Shown here piece by piece: positions 1 to 7,786 of a stretch of DNA of 64,000 bases; positions within the stretch are counted from its first letter, which is position 1, and each line of letters starts with the position of its first letter. Below the pieces are notes generated by a model. That model was given only the letters and a program-made list of their open reading frames with translations, had not been told where the DNA came from and did no database searches. A program made the position numbers and the translations under genes. Location: the NCBI RefSeq assembly GCF_008704495.1, contig NZ_CP023699.1, forward strand, positions 1,736,001-1,800,000. The letters are read 5' to 3'. Origin of the DNA: Streptomyces kanamyceticus (lineage in GTDB: Bacteria > Actinomycetota > Actinomycetes > Streptomycetales > Streptomycetaceae).

Positions 1-1
1 T

Positions 2-604
2 GCTCGCGGAGCATCGCCGTGGCTCCTGCCGACCGTCGCCACCGCGGCACTCAGCCTCGCCCGCGCGCGCCGCTCCAAGGGCGCCGCGGCCGTCGCCGTG
101 CCCGCCACCGCGCTGGCGGCGGGCATGCTGTGGTTCTTCCGCGACCCCGAGCGCGAGATCGCCCAGGGCCGGGTCATCTCTCCCGCCGACGGCGTGGTGC
201 AGAGCATCATGCCGTGGAAGGACGGGCGCACCCGCGTCGCCATCTTCATGAGCCCGCTGAACGTCCACGTCAACCGCGCGCCCCTCGCGGGCACGGTGAC
301 GTCCGTGGAGCACATCCCCGGCGGGTTCGTCCCGGCGTTCAACAAGGAGAGCGAGAACAACGAGCGCGTTGTCTGGCACTTCGACACCGAGCTCGGCGAC
401 ATCGAGATGATCCAGATCGCGGGCGCGGTCGCGCGACGCATCGTGCCCTACGTGCCGCAGGGATCGAAGGTGGAGCAGGGCGAGCGGATCGGCCTGATCC
501 GCTTCGGCTCCCGCGTCGACATCTACCTCCCCGAGGGTGTCGAGGTGGACGTCGAGGTCGGTCAGAAGACCGTGGCTGGGGTGACTCGCATTGACCGTGG
601 TTGA
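2..604 (+). CDS. psd: Phosphatidylserine decarboxylase, 5' end cut by window
   Basis: Decarboxylates phosphatidylserine to phosphatidylethanolamine at the membrane. The frame is open from the first bases of the window, so the N-terminus is missing; about 200 residues are present. Visible family marks are the DPER and SPADG segments, the NVHVNRAP segment with its conserved histidine, and FGSRVD near the C-terminus. The serine of FGS (codon 509-511) is the expected self-cleavage residue that becomes the pyruvoyl cofactor, as in the short type II decarboxylases of actinobacteria. It overlaps the next gene, pssA, by 14 bases, so the two consecutive steps of phosphatidylethanolamine synthesis are translationally coupled. 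Confidence 0.93.
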   Translation, partial: ARGASPWLLPTVATAALSLARARRSKGAAAVAVPATALAAGMLWFFRDPEREIAQGRVISPADGVVQSIMPWKDGRTRVAIFMSPLNVHVNRAPLAGTVTSVEHIPGGFVPAFNKESENNERVVWHFDTELGDIEMIQIAGAVARRIVPYVPQGSKVEQGERIGLIRFGSRVDIYLPEGVEVDVEVGQKTVAGVTRIDRG

Positions 605-1445
605 TCCTGAGACACAAGCGGGCTGGGTGCCCGAGGCCGCGGAGGACGAGGCCGACGAGGAGATGCCTCTCTCGCTGCGCCTCTCAATAGCGGACACCCT
701 CACGCTCGGTAACGCGACGTGCGGGTTCATGGCGGTGTACTTCACCACCACGGGCATCCTCATCCCGCACCTGCAAGGCAGCAACGAGAGCGGCATGGCG
801 CGGCACTCCGCCGCGACCGCCGTGATCCTGATGCTCTGCGCGGCCGTCTTCGACCTGTTCGACGGGCTCGTGGCGCGCAAGCTGCGGTCCTCGCCGATGG
901 GCGCCGAGCTCGACAACCTGTCGGACCTGATCAGCTTCGGTCTGGCACCGGCGTACTTCGTCCTCGTCTACGGCATGGTCGCCGACGACGCGCACCAGCG
1001 GGTGGCGGCGGTCGGCGCGATCGTCGTGCTGTTGGCGGTGGTGCTGCGGCTTGCGCGGTTCTCGTGCGTGACCGTGAAGGACGGCACCTTCCAAGGCATG
1101 CCATCGCCCTTCGGCGCGCTCACGGTGGTCTCGATCGTGCTCCTGGAGCTGCCCTTCGTGGCGACGCTCCTGGCGATCATCGGCACGGCCTGGCTCATGG
1201 TCAGCCGCGTCGAGTACCCGAAGCCGCGCGGTCCCCTCGCGGTGGCCATGCTCTCGTGGATCGTCGCGGCCATGGGGCTGCTCGCGGCCTGGGCGTTCGA
1301 CGCTCCCGGCGGGCAGCTGCTCCTGCAGACGGGCTGCGCGCTCCAGGTCGTCCTCGGCGCGGTGATCCCCCTCTTCGCCACGGCTCGACGGTTGAACAAC
1401 TTCCGCGACAATCGGCGCGAGGCGCGTGCGGCGCAGTTGCCTTAG
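591..1445 (+). CDS. pssA: CDP-diacylglycerol--serine O-phosphatidyltransferase
   Basis: Integral membrane enzyme of 284 residues that makes phosphatidylserine from CDP-diacylglycerol and serine, the substrate of the decarboxylase encoded just upstream. The CDP-alcohol phosphotransferase signature is complete: D88-x2-D91-G92-x2-A95-R96, then G104-x3-D108-x3-D112. Several hydrophobic segments surround it. The start is a TTG inside the end of psd; a GTG two codons later is an alternative. A strong hairpin terminator follows the stop. Confidence 0.93.
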   Translation: MTVVDPETQAGWVPEAAEDEADEEMPLSLRLSIADTLTLGNATCGFMAVYFTTTGILIPHLQGSNESGMARHSAATAVILMLCAAVFDLFDGLVARKLRSSPMGAELDNLSDLISFGLAPAYFVLVYGMVADDAHQRVAAVGAIVVLLAVVLRLARFSCVTVKDGTFQGMPSPFGALTVVSIVLLELPFVATLLAIIGTAWLMVSRVEYPKPRGPLAVAMLSWIVAAMGLLAAWAFDAPGGQLLLQTGCALQVVLGAVIPLFATARRLNNFRDNRREARAAQLP

Positions 1446-1466
1446 CGGCGCTTGAGCAGTGTTTGT

Positions 1467-1498
1467 GGGGCCCGGACCGATTGGTCCGGGCCCCCTTT
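1467..1498 (+). terminator. Rho-independent terminator of psd-pssA
   Basis: A perfect 12-base stem (1467-1478 and 1483-1494) with a GATT loop, followed by CTTT. It lies 21 bases after the pssA stop and separates that operon from the convergent dehydrogenase gene. Confidence 0.9.
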
Positions 1499-1533
1499 GC
1501 TTGCGTCTGTCGCCCTTCGGGCTCGTCCTCAAA

Positions 1534-1568
1534 CTCCCCCAAGCTCTTAAGGAGCAGGGAGGGGCCCC
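1534..1568. repeat. Short hairpin-forming repeat, copy 1
   Basis: The segment CTCCCCCAAGCTCTTAAGGAG followed by CAGGGAGGGGCCCC is, in reverse complement, closely similar to 4829-4870 (shared blocks GGGGCC, CCTGCTC and GAGCTTGGGGGA). It reads into the 3' end of the leftward dehydrogenase gene and supplies its TAA stop and last few codons. This looks like a dispersed intergenic repeat of Streptomyces type; no function is visible beyond possible termination. Confidence 0.6.
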
Positions 1569-2593
1569 CTCGACGGGCTATTAATCACCAGTACCTTCAC
1601 GTGGTCGTCCGGGTGGGTCAGGGTCTCCATCGCCGCGCCGACCTCCCCGAAGCCCACCTCCGCCGTGATCAGCTCCGCCGCGTCCACCCTGCCGTCCGCG
1701 ATCCGCTCCAGCGTGCGGGCGAATTCCTCCGGCGGGTACTCCATGCACATGGTCACCGTGATGTCCTTGCAGATGCCGACCACGGGGCGGAAGACGTCCT
1801 CCGTCATGCAGGCGCCGATCAGCAGGATCCGGGTGGAGCGCGGGGCGCGGTGCAGGATGGTGTTCAGCATGCCCGGTTTGCCAGAGCACTCGTACACGGT
1901 CAGTGACTGGCCGGATTCGCGCGCCGCGCGCCACACGTCGAAGGGGTCGCGCACCGCCGGGTCCACCACCGTGTGCGCCCCGAAGCGGGCCGCAAGGGCC
2001 CTGCGGCGCGGGGAGGGCTCCGATACGACGAGGGGGGCGATGCCCCGCTCGGCGAGGGCCGCCGTGGCGCCGAGGCCGATGGGGCCCGCTCCGATGACCA
2101 GGGCGCCCGTGCCGGGGGCCTGGGCCGCGCGGGCGACGTTGCCGAAGCCGACGGCGAGCGGCTCGGTGAGGGCCGCGACGCGCGGCGGCACGTGGTCGGG
2201 GACGGGGACGAGGGCGGCCTCCTGGAGCGTCACGCGCTCGCCGAAGCCGCCGGGGAAGTGCGTCGAGTAGCCGATGGTGCGCAAGGTGCCCGAGGGGTCG
2301 AGGGCCCAGGGCAGGCCGACCACGACCTTGCCCTGCCACTCCCCCGGGCTCAGCACCCGCGCGCACAGCTCGTGGCCCATCACGAGGTCCTGCTCGGGGT
2401 CGAAGAGGAACGCCTTCGTGCCCGAGTCCCGCCAGGCCGCGAGGAAGTCATCGGTGTGCCGGACCGCCGAGAGGTCCGAGCCGCAGATGCCGGTGGCCAG
2501 CGTCTCGGCGACGACCTGTCCTGGGCCGGGGGCGGGCGGTTCGGGGACCTCGGCCTCGACGAAGCGTCCCGCGCGCAGCACCGCCGCCCTCAT
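1547..2593 (-). CDS. Zinc-dependent medium-chain alcohol dehydrogenase family protein
   Basis: 348-residue MDR-family oxidoreductase. C37 (GICGSD) and the H74-E75 pair (VMGHEL) fit the catalytic zinc site, and VIGAGPIGLGA is the NAD(P)-binding Rossmann loop. The CxxCxxC structural-zinc loop is not seen, so this is the shorter-lobed type. The start is ATG within an ATGA overlap with the upstream LLM oxidoreductase, so the two are co-transcribed and coupled. The substrate cannot be read from sequence. The last residues after VLVINS are encoded by a repeat element, so the native C-terminus may have been replaced. Confidence 0.85.
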   Translation of the reverse strand: MRAAVLRAGRFVEAEVPEPPAPGPGQVVAETLATGICGSDLSAVRHTDDFLAAWRDSGTKAFLFDPEQDLVMGHELCARVLSPGEWQGKVVVGLPWALDPSGTLRTIGYSTHFPGGFGERVTLQEAALVPVPDHVPPRVAALTEPLAVGFGNVARAAQAPGTGALVIGAGPIGLGATAALAERGIAPLVVSEPSPRRRALAARFGAHTVVDPAVRDPFDVWRAARESGQSLTVYECSGKPGMLNTILHRAPRSTRILLIGACMTEDVFRPVVGICKDITVTMCMEYPPEEFARTLERIADGRVDAAELITAEVGFGEVGAAMETLTHPDDHVKVLVINSPSRGPLPAP

Positions 2594-3765
2594 CGCGCCT
2601 CCCCGACGGCGGCGTCGACGGCCGCGCGCATCGCGCCCAGGAAGCGCTCGCTGTTGGCGCGGGCCCAGGCCATGGACTCCTCGCGGGCCCGGTTGGCGCC
2701 GGTGAAGTGCGGCACCACGTACTCGGCGAAGAGCTCGTAGCTGCGCCGCTTGGCCTCCGGTGTGCCGGTCGGCAGGTCGAGCAGGAGCAGGGTGCCGAAG
2801 CCGCCGGAGGCCTCGGCCAGCGCCTCGATCCGGGCGATGGCGTCCGCCGGGGTGCCGATGGTCGCGACGCCGAAGACCGGGATGCCCTCGCCGGTCCAGC
2901 GGTCGAGCGCGTCCCGCTCGGTGCGGCCCCACGGCAGCGTCGTGTCCGACAGGCCCTCGATGTAGCGGACCAGGTCGAGGACGCCGTACGCGGCCTGGGC
3001 GCGGGCCTCGGCGGCGGTCTCGGCGAGGTGCATCGGCACCACGAGCCGCCAGGCGGCGCGGTCCGCGGTGTGGCCGTGCTCGGCGCAGGACTTCTCGTAC
3101 GCGGCCCAGTTCCCGGTCAGCGCGGCGAGCCCCGCGGGGTCGGCGGCCGCCAGCGAGAGCAGCCCGATGCCGTGCCGTCCGGCCTGCACCGCGCCCGAGG
3201 GCGAGACCGCGGAGGCGACCGCGAGCCCGACGCCCTCAGGGCGGTGGGAGCGCAGCTGGAGGCGCGCCTCGGCCAGTTCGAACCAGTCCGTGCGCATCGT
3301 GACGGTCTCGCCGCGCAGCAGCCGTACGACGGCCTCCAGGGCCTCGGCCATCATGGCGCGCTGCCGCAGCGGGTCGATGCCCATCATGAAGGCGTCGGAG
3401 GCCAGCTGTCCGGGGCCCGCGCCCAGCATCACGCGCCCCATGGTCTGGTGGTCGAGCTGGCGGATGCGGTCCGCGAGGATCAGCGGGTGGTGGTAGGGCA
3501 GGGAGTTCACGCCGGTGCCGAGCCTGATCCGGCGCGTGTGCTCGGCCGCCGCCGCGATGAACACCTCGGGCGACGCGATCGTCTCGTACCCGGCGGAGTG
3601 GTGCTCGCCGATCCACGCCTCGTCGAAGCCGAGGCCGTCGAGGTGGCGCACCAGGTCGAGGTCGCGGCGGAGCAGGAGTGCGGGGCTGGAGCCGAGCCCG
3701 TGGTAGGGCGCCAGGAAGGTGCCGAAACGGGTGGGCGGGAGCGGGACGGGGCCCTGGTGATCCAT
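2590..3765 (-). CDS. LLM class flavin-dependent oxidoreductase
   Basis: 391-residue luciferase-like monooxygenase with the TIM-barrel signatures of the family: an N-terminal FGTFLAPYHG segment, GFDEAWIGEHH, and GTGVNSLPYHHP. It should use FMN or F420; the substrate is unknown. The chosen ATG at 3765 has the Shine-Dalgarno sequence GGAAGG 7 bases upstream; the frame stays open a little further but without a ribosome site. It leads a two-gene leftward operon with the dehydrogenase (ATGA overlap). The operon is divergent from a PaaX-type regulator, which probably controls it. Confidence 0.87.
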   Translation of the reverse strand: MDHQGPVPLPPTRFGTFLAPYHGLGSSPALLLRRDLDLVRHLDGLGFDEAWIGEHHSAGYETIASPEVFIAAAAEHTRRIRLGTGVNSLPYHHPLILADRIRQLDHQTMGRVMLGAGPGQLASDAFMMGIDPLRQRAMMAEALEAVVRLLRGETVTMRTDWFELAEARLQLRSHRPEGVGLAVASAVSPSGAVQAGRHGIGLLSLAAADPAGLAALTGNWAAYEKSCAEHGHTADRAAWRLVVPMHLAETAAEARAQAAYGVLDLVRYIEGLSDTTLPWGRTERDALDRWTGEGIPVFGVATIGTPADAIARIEALAEASGGFGTLLLLDLPTGTPEAKRRSYELFAEYVVPHFTGANRAREESMAWARANSERFLGAMRAAVDAAVGEAR

Positions 3766-3793
3766 GCGTACGCCTTCCGTGGGCGATGACACT

Positions 3794-3827
3794 GGACGTA
3801 ACATCGAGCACTCGAATTCTTACGTCC
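3794..3827. promoter_or_regulatory. Palindromic candidate operator between LLM operon and PaaX-type gene
   Basis: Perfect 8-base inverted repeat GGACGTAA (3794-3801) and TTACGTCC (3820-3827). Nested inside, slightly off-centre, is TCGAG-CA-CTCGA (3804-3815). It sits in the 108-base divergent region and is a good candidate binding site for the regulator at 3874. Binding is inferred, not shown. Confidence 0.5.
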
Positions 3828-3873
3828 TATACCGGGGCGCCGAAGAGGTCAACAGGCAAGCAGGGGAGGGACG

Positions 3874-4722
3874 TTGGAGAGGCCACGCACCCGTCGCCGC
3901 GCGGACGGCTCCCCCAGCGCGCGGACGCTGCTGCTCACGGTGCTCGGCGAGTACGTGCGCTACGCGGGCGACGCGCGCGTCTGGTCCCGTGCCGTCGTGG
4001 ACGCGCTCGGCGCCTGCGGGACGGGCGAGACGGCGACCCGGCGGGCGATCACCCGACTCGTCCAGGAGGGCTGGCTGCGCACGGAGTCGACGGGGCGGTG
4101 GACCGCGCTCGTGTTCGAGCCCCGCCTGGTCGCGCTCCTCACGGCCTGGACGCACCGCCTTGAGCGCGCGGTCCAGGAGACGCCGTGGCACGGCGAGTGG
4201 CAGCAGCTGCTGCTGCGCGGTCCCGCGCACGACCGGGCGCTGGTGGCGGAGCAGCTGGCCTTCGAGGGGTTCGGGCGGCTGGCACCCGGTGGCTGGATCG
4301 CGGCGGACGCGGGGGGTGTGGGCGCCCTCAAGGAGCTGCTGCGGGAACAGGGCCTCGCCCCGCACGCGACGTGGCTGGTCTCGCGCGCCGACGACGACGG
4401 CGAACTGGTCGCCCGCGCCTGGGACCTGGCGGCGGTGCGGGCCGCGCACGAGGAGTTCGTCGGCCGTTTCGACGGGCCGCGTGCGGCGTCGGACGAGGAG
4501 GCGTTCGTGCTGCGCACCCGGCTCGTGCACGCGTGGCGCGGCACGTTCGAGCGGGACCCCCGGCTGCCCGGGGTACTCCTGCCGTCCGGGTGGCCGGGCC
4601 TGGTGTCGACGAAGCTGTTCATCGACACGTGGCGCGCGCTGCGGGCCCCGGCCGACCGCTACTGGCGGGAGCTGGCGCGGGACCCGCGGGGGTGCGGGAA
4701 ACGGCCGCCGGACAGGCCCTAG
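3874..4722 (+). CDS. PaaX-family transcriptional regulator
   Basis: 282-residue regulator. The N-terminal winged helix (about residues 15-75) contains TATRRAITRLVQEGWL as the likely recognition region, and is followed by the PaaX-type middle and C-terminal domains (GEWQQLLLRG, then ...FVLRTRLVHAWR near the end). PaaX proteins usually repress aromatic or acyl-CoA catabolic operons and release DNA on binding an acyl-CoA. The TTG start is chosen because GGGGAGGG lies just ahead of it. It probably controls the divergent LLM/dehydrogenase pair. The stop codon lies inside the left inverted repeat of a MITE-like element. Confidence 0.8.
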   Translation: MERPRTRRRADGSPSARTLLLTVLGEYVRYAGDARVWSRAVVDALGACGTGETATRRAITRLVQEGWLRTESTGRWTALVFEPRLVALLTAWTHRLERAVQETPWHGEWQQLLLRGPAHDRALVAEQLAFEGFGRLAPGGWIAADAGGVGALKELLREQGLAPHATWLVSRADDDGELVARAWDLAAVRAAHEEFVGRFDGPRAASDEEAFVLRTRLVHAWRGTFERDPRLPGVLLPSGWPGLVSTKLFIDTWRALRAPADRYWRELARDPRGCGKRPPDRP

Positions 4723-4919
4723 GGCTGTCCGGCGGATCAGGGCGCGCTCGGGTGGCGACCACCCGTCCGGTGCGGGCGAGCGGAGTCCGGTGCGTGCAGC
4801 CGCAAGGCGGAGGAGGGCGGCAACGCAGTGGGGCCTCCCCTGCTCAAGCGGAGCCGAGAGCTTGGGGGAGCGCGTGCCAGACCCCGCGACAGCGCCATGC
4901 TCCGCCGGACACGCCCTAG
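4719..4919. mobile_element. MITE-like 201 bp element with terminal inverted repeats
   Basis: The left end CTAGGGCTGTCCGGCGGA (4719-4736) and right end TCCGCCGGACACGCCCTAG (4901-4919) are inverted repeats that match except for one inserted base. Between them there is no open gene. A perfect hairpin CGGGTGG-CGA-CCACCCG (4749-4765) and a second copy of the 1534-1568 repeat (4829-4870) are visible. Because the ends contain CTAG, the element supplies the TAG stop codons of both convergent flanking genes. It is probably a non-autonomous transposable element now acting as a gene spacer or terminator. Confidence 0.6.
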
Positions 4920-5671
4920 ACGGTGAGCAGGTCCTGGAAGGCGCCCGTCGATTCCGTCACGGATCTGCCGAAGGGCGCGTCGAAGCTCCAGACGAGGAAG
5001 AGCAGGAAGGCGATCAGGGCGCTGAAGGTCCCGGCGAGCAGCAGCTCCCTCGACGAGCGCCTGATCTGCAGCATGAAGATCAGGCCTACGGTGACGATCG
5101 CCCCGGCGACGAGGCCGAACCAGACCACCCCGGGCAGTGTCGCCTCCGCGTTGTCGGCGCGGGCCCTGCGCGCCTCGTCGGCGGCGGCCACCTGGTCGAG
5201 CAGCGGCTGGTAGGTCTGCGCCTCCAGATCGTTGGCGGGCTCGCGCTCGGCGATGTCCTGGCGCAGGGTGTCCAGCAGCTCTGTGCCCCGGTCGGTCAGT
5301 TCGTGGCGTTCGATCATGTGCGGCCACTCCACGGCCGTCACGTGCCGCGTGTAGCGCCGCACGTCCTGCTGGATGCGGTCCTCGGTGGCGGCCGGGTAGA
5401 TCTTGGCGCGGCTGCTGATCTCGTGCAGCGCCTGGGCCTCCTGGCGGGTGCCGTCCTCGGCGGCGCCGCGGGCCTCCCAGACGCCCGCGATGGCGAGTCC
5501 GAGGACGATCGCGTAGACGACGCCGACCATCATCACCATGTACTCGATGACGTCCGGTGTCTGACTCGGGTCATCGTCCTCGGGCACGCGGCGTTGCCTG
5601 AGAACGGTGACGGTCAGAACGACCGCGCAGGCCAGCGCCATGGCGACGGCGAGTACGAGCCATTCCGTCAC
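4916..5671 (-). CDS. DUF4239 (bestrophin-like) membrane protein
   Basis: 251-residue membrane protein. Two hydrophobic segments near the N-terminus (about residues 4-24 and 46-66) and two near the C-terminus (about 175-195 and 202-222) flank a charged, helical, probably cytoplasmic middle. This is the DUF4239 layout; the function is unknown in the family. The GTG start at 5671 has a strong GGAGGA site 6 bases upstream and overlaps the stop of the upstream gene (GTGA). The stop codon is supplied by the MITE-like element. Confidence 0.75.
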   Translation of the reverse strand: MTEWLVLAVAMALACAVVLTVTVLRQRRVPEDDDPSQTPDVIEYMVMMVGVVYAIVLGLAIAGVWEARGAAEDGTRQEAQALHEISSRAKIYPAATEDRIQQDVRRYTRHVTAVEWPHMIERHELTDRGTELLDTLRQDIAEREPANDLEAQTYQPLLDQVAAADEARRARADNAEATLPGVVWFGLVAGAIVTVGLIFMLQIRRSSRELLLAGTFSALIAFLLFLVWSFDAPFGRSVTESTGAFQDLLTV

Positions 5672-6270
5672 GAAGATCCTCCGGAGTGGGAGTGGGAACG
5701 GGAAGCGGCGCCCGAGCGGGAGCCCGAGCGCGGCCGCAGCATCGCCGCGGCGAGGACCGCCGGGGTGGTGACGACCATCGTGGTGGTGACCACGGACCGC
5801 CCCACCGGGGGTTCGGGGCCTTCGGCGGGGCGGTAGTGCGGCGCGGGGAAGGAGGGGTCCGACGGCGGCCCGGGCACGGGCGGTCTGCGGGGCCGCGCGG
5901 GCTCCAGGCGTACGGGGATGACGAGTTCCCGCACGCGGGGCGCGGCGGGGGCCGGGGCCGGTGCGGCGGGGTGGGCGCGGGGCGGCGGCGCGGGCGGCGC
6001 GGGGGCCGGTGGCGGATGCCGGTGCGGCGGGGAACCGGGGTGCGGCGCGGCGGCGGGTCCTGGCGCGGGCCCGACGGCGACGGTGACCTCGGCGTCCGGC
6101 GGATCCGGCAGGTCCGGCAGCTCCGGCAGGTCCGGGCGGCAGATCCCCACGTCGCCGGTCAGGGCCACGCCGAGCGCCTCGACGTGCGCGGCGACGGACG
6201 CGCCGGCCACCGGGCACAGGGTCGCGGCGATGCCCAGGCCCCCGACGCCGAGACCCGCCCACCCCGTCAA
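5668..6270 (-). CDS. Proline/alanine-rich membrane-associated hypothetical protein
   Basis: 200 residues, not recognised. A hydrophobic N-terminal stretch (GLGVGGLGIAATLCPVAGA) is followed by a long Pro/Ala-rich, low-complexity region, and a short hydrophobic segment precedes a Ser/His-rich basic tail. The TTG at 6270 is chosen because GAGGAG lies 6 bases upstream; a TTG at 6306 is a weaker alternative. It is coupled by a GTGA overlap to the DUF4239 gene, suggesting they act together at the membrane. Coding status rests on the clean frame, the ribosome site and the coupling. Confidence 0.6.
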   Translation of the reverse strand: MTGWAGLGVGGLGIAATLCPVAGASVAAHVEALGVALTGDVGICRPDLPELPDLPDPPDAEVTVAVGPAPGPAAAPHPGSPPHRHPPPAPAPPAPPPRAHPAAPAPAPAAPRVRELVIPVRLEPARPRRPPVPGPPSDPSFPAPHYRPAEGPEPPVGRSVVTTTMVVTTPAVLAAAMLRPRSGSRSGAASRSHSHSGGSS

Positions 6271-6354
6271 GATCGACTCCTCTTCACGTCCTGAAGAAAC
6301 GATCAAGTCGAGGGTCGGATACGGGGACTTCAGGACAGCCGTCGCGCAACGACG

Positions 6355-6387
6355 GCGAGGCCCCGCCAGGGTGTGGCGGGGCCTCGC
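6355..6387. terminator. Hairpin terminator after glycerate kinase
   Basis: Perfect 13-base inverted repeat (6355-6367 and 6375-6387) with a 7-base loop. It lies 36 bases downstream of the leftward glycerate kinase stop and upstream of the 5668-6270 gene. There is no clear T tract, as is usual for Streptomyces. Confidence 0.75.
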
Positions 6388-6423
6388 TGAACGTACGAAA
6401 GAAGTGGCGTCTCGTCAGGACAG

Positions 6424-7629
6424 TCAGGACAGGAAGTCCCTGGCGATTCCCTCCGCCACCGTCTCCAGGATGGGGCCCGCCTCCGCGATGCAGCGCGCCA
6501 CGTCGGGCTCGACGTCGGTGAGGGCGTACGCGCGGCGGATGCCCGCCTTGCCGAGGACCTCGGGGGCGAGGGCCAGGCGGCCGCAGACCGCGACGACCTC
6601 GATGCCCGCGGCCCTGGCCGCGGCGGCCACCCCCGCGGGTGCCTTGCCGTGCAGGGTCTGCTCGTCGAGCGAGCCCTCGCCGGTGATGACGAGGGTGGCC
6701 CGCGCCAGGGCGGGCGCGAAGCCGAGCACGTCGAGCATGACCTCGATGCCGGGCCGGAAGCCCGCCCCGAGCCCGACGAGCGCGCCGTACCCGATGCCGC
6801 CCGCGGCGCCGGCGCCCGGCGACTGCGCGTACTCGGCGGCCTTGGGTCCCATCGCCTTCTCCAGGACCGTGGCGAAGTGCGCGAGGGCCGCGTCGAGGGC
6901 CTCGACGTCGGCCGGGGACGCGCCCTTCTGCGGGCCGTAGACGGCGGGCGCGCCCTTCGGTCCGGTCAGCGGGTTGTCGACGTCGCTGGCGAGGACGATC
7001 TCGACGTCCTTCAGGCGCGGGTCGAGCCCCGCCAGATCGGCGCTCGCGAGGTCCTTCAGCGGGCCTCCGCCGGGCGCGACGGGCTCGCCGTCCGCGGCCA
7101 GGAAGCGCGCGCCGAGCGCGGCCAGCATGCCCGCGCCGCCGTCGGTCGTGGCGCTGCCGCCGACGCCGAAGACGATCGTGCGGGCGCCCGCGTCGAGGGC
7201 CGCGCGCAGCAGCTCTCCGGAGCCGTACGTCGTGGACGTGAGCGGCGCGAAGACGCCGTCGGGGAGCAGCTGCAGGCCGGAGGCCTCGGCCATCTCCACC
7301 ACGGCGGTGCCGTCCTTGAACGCGTACGCGGCGGTCACCGTGTCACCGAGCGGCCCGGTCACCCGTGCCTCGCGGCGCTCGAAGCCGCCCGCGACGGCCG
7401 CGGCGACCGTGCCGTCGCCGCCGTCGGCGACGGGCAGCGCCTCGACCGGCACGCCGGGGGCGACCCGGTGGAGCCCGGCCTTCACCCGCTCGGCGACCTG
7501 GACGGCCGTGAGCGAACCCTTGAACTTGTCCGCGGCGATGAGTACACGCTGCGCGTTCCCGCGCCGTGCGTCGTTGCGCTCAGCCTGAGCCTGCCGCTCG
7601 CTTCCCGCCGTCCCTGCAGCGTCCGCCAC
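6424..7629 (-). CDS. Glycerate kinase
   Basis: 401-residue kinase of the GlxK/GarK family, phosphorylating D-glycerate. It shows the opening AADKFKGSLTA, the ADGGDGT segment, GVGGSATTDGG and the late GEGSLDEQTLHGKAP. The GTG start at 7629 gives the normal family length plus a short charged leader; the frame is open further upstream but without family sequence. It is monocistronic, divergent from the BCCT transporter gene. Confidence 0.92.
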   Translation of the reverse strand: MADAAGTAGSERQAQAERNDARRGNAQRVLIAADKFKGSLTAVQVAERVKAGLHRVAPGVPVEALPVADGGDGTVAAAVAGGFERREARVTGPLGDTVTAAYAFKDGTAVVEMAEASGLQLLPDGVFAPLTSTTYGSGELLRAALDAGARTIVFGVGGSATTDGGAGMLAALGARFLAADGEPVAPGGGPLKDLASADLAGLDPRLKDVEIVLASDVDNPLTGPKGAPAVYGPQKGASPADVEALDAALAHFATVLEKAMGPKAAEYAQSPGAGAAGGIGYGALVGLGAGFRPGIEVMLDVLGFAPALARATLVITGEGSLDEQTLHGKAPAGVAAAARAAGIEVVAVCGRLALAPEVLGKAGIRRAYALTDVEPDVARCIAEAGPILETVAEGIARDFLS

Positions 7630-7786
7630 CTTGGATTCCCCTTGCTTTCCGGGCCTTGCTCGCGTCAAGGCAGTCGCGCCGCTGCGACCATAACCGCAGG
7701 AGGGGCTCCCTGCCCATGGCCGCCCTTCGCCCGGGACGGCGTGCCCCGGTGAAAAATGACCCTTAATCGCCCCATAGTGGTGCGTC

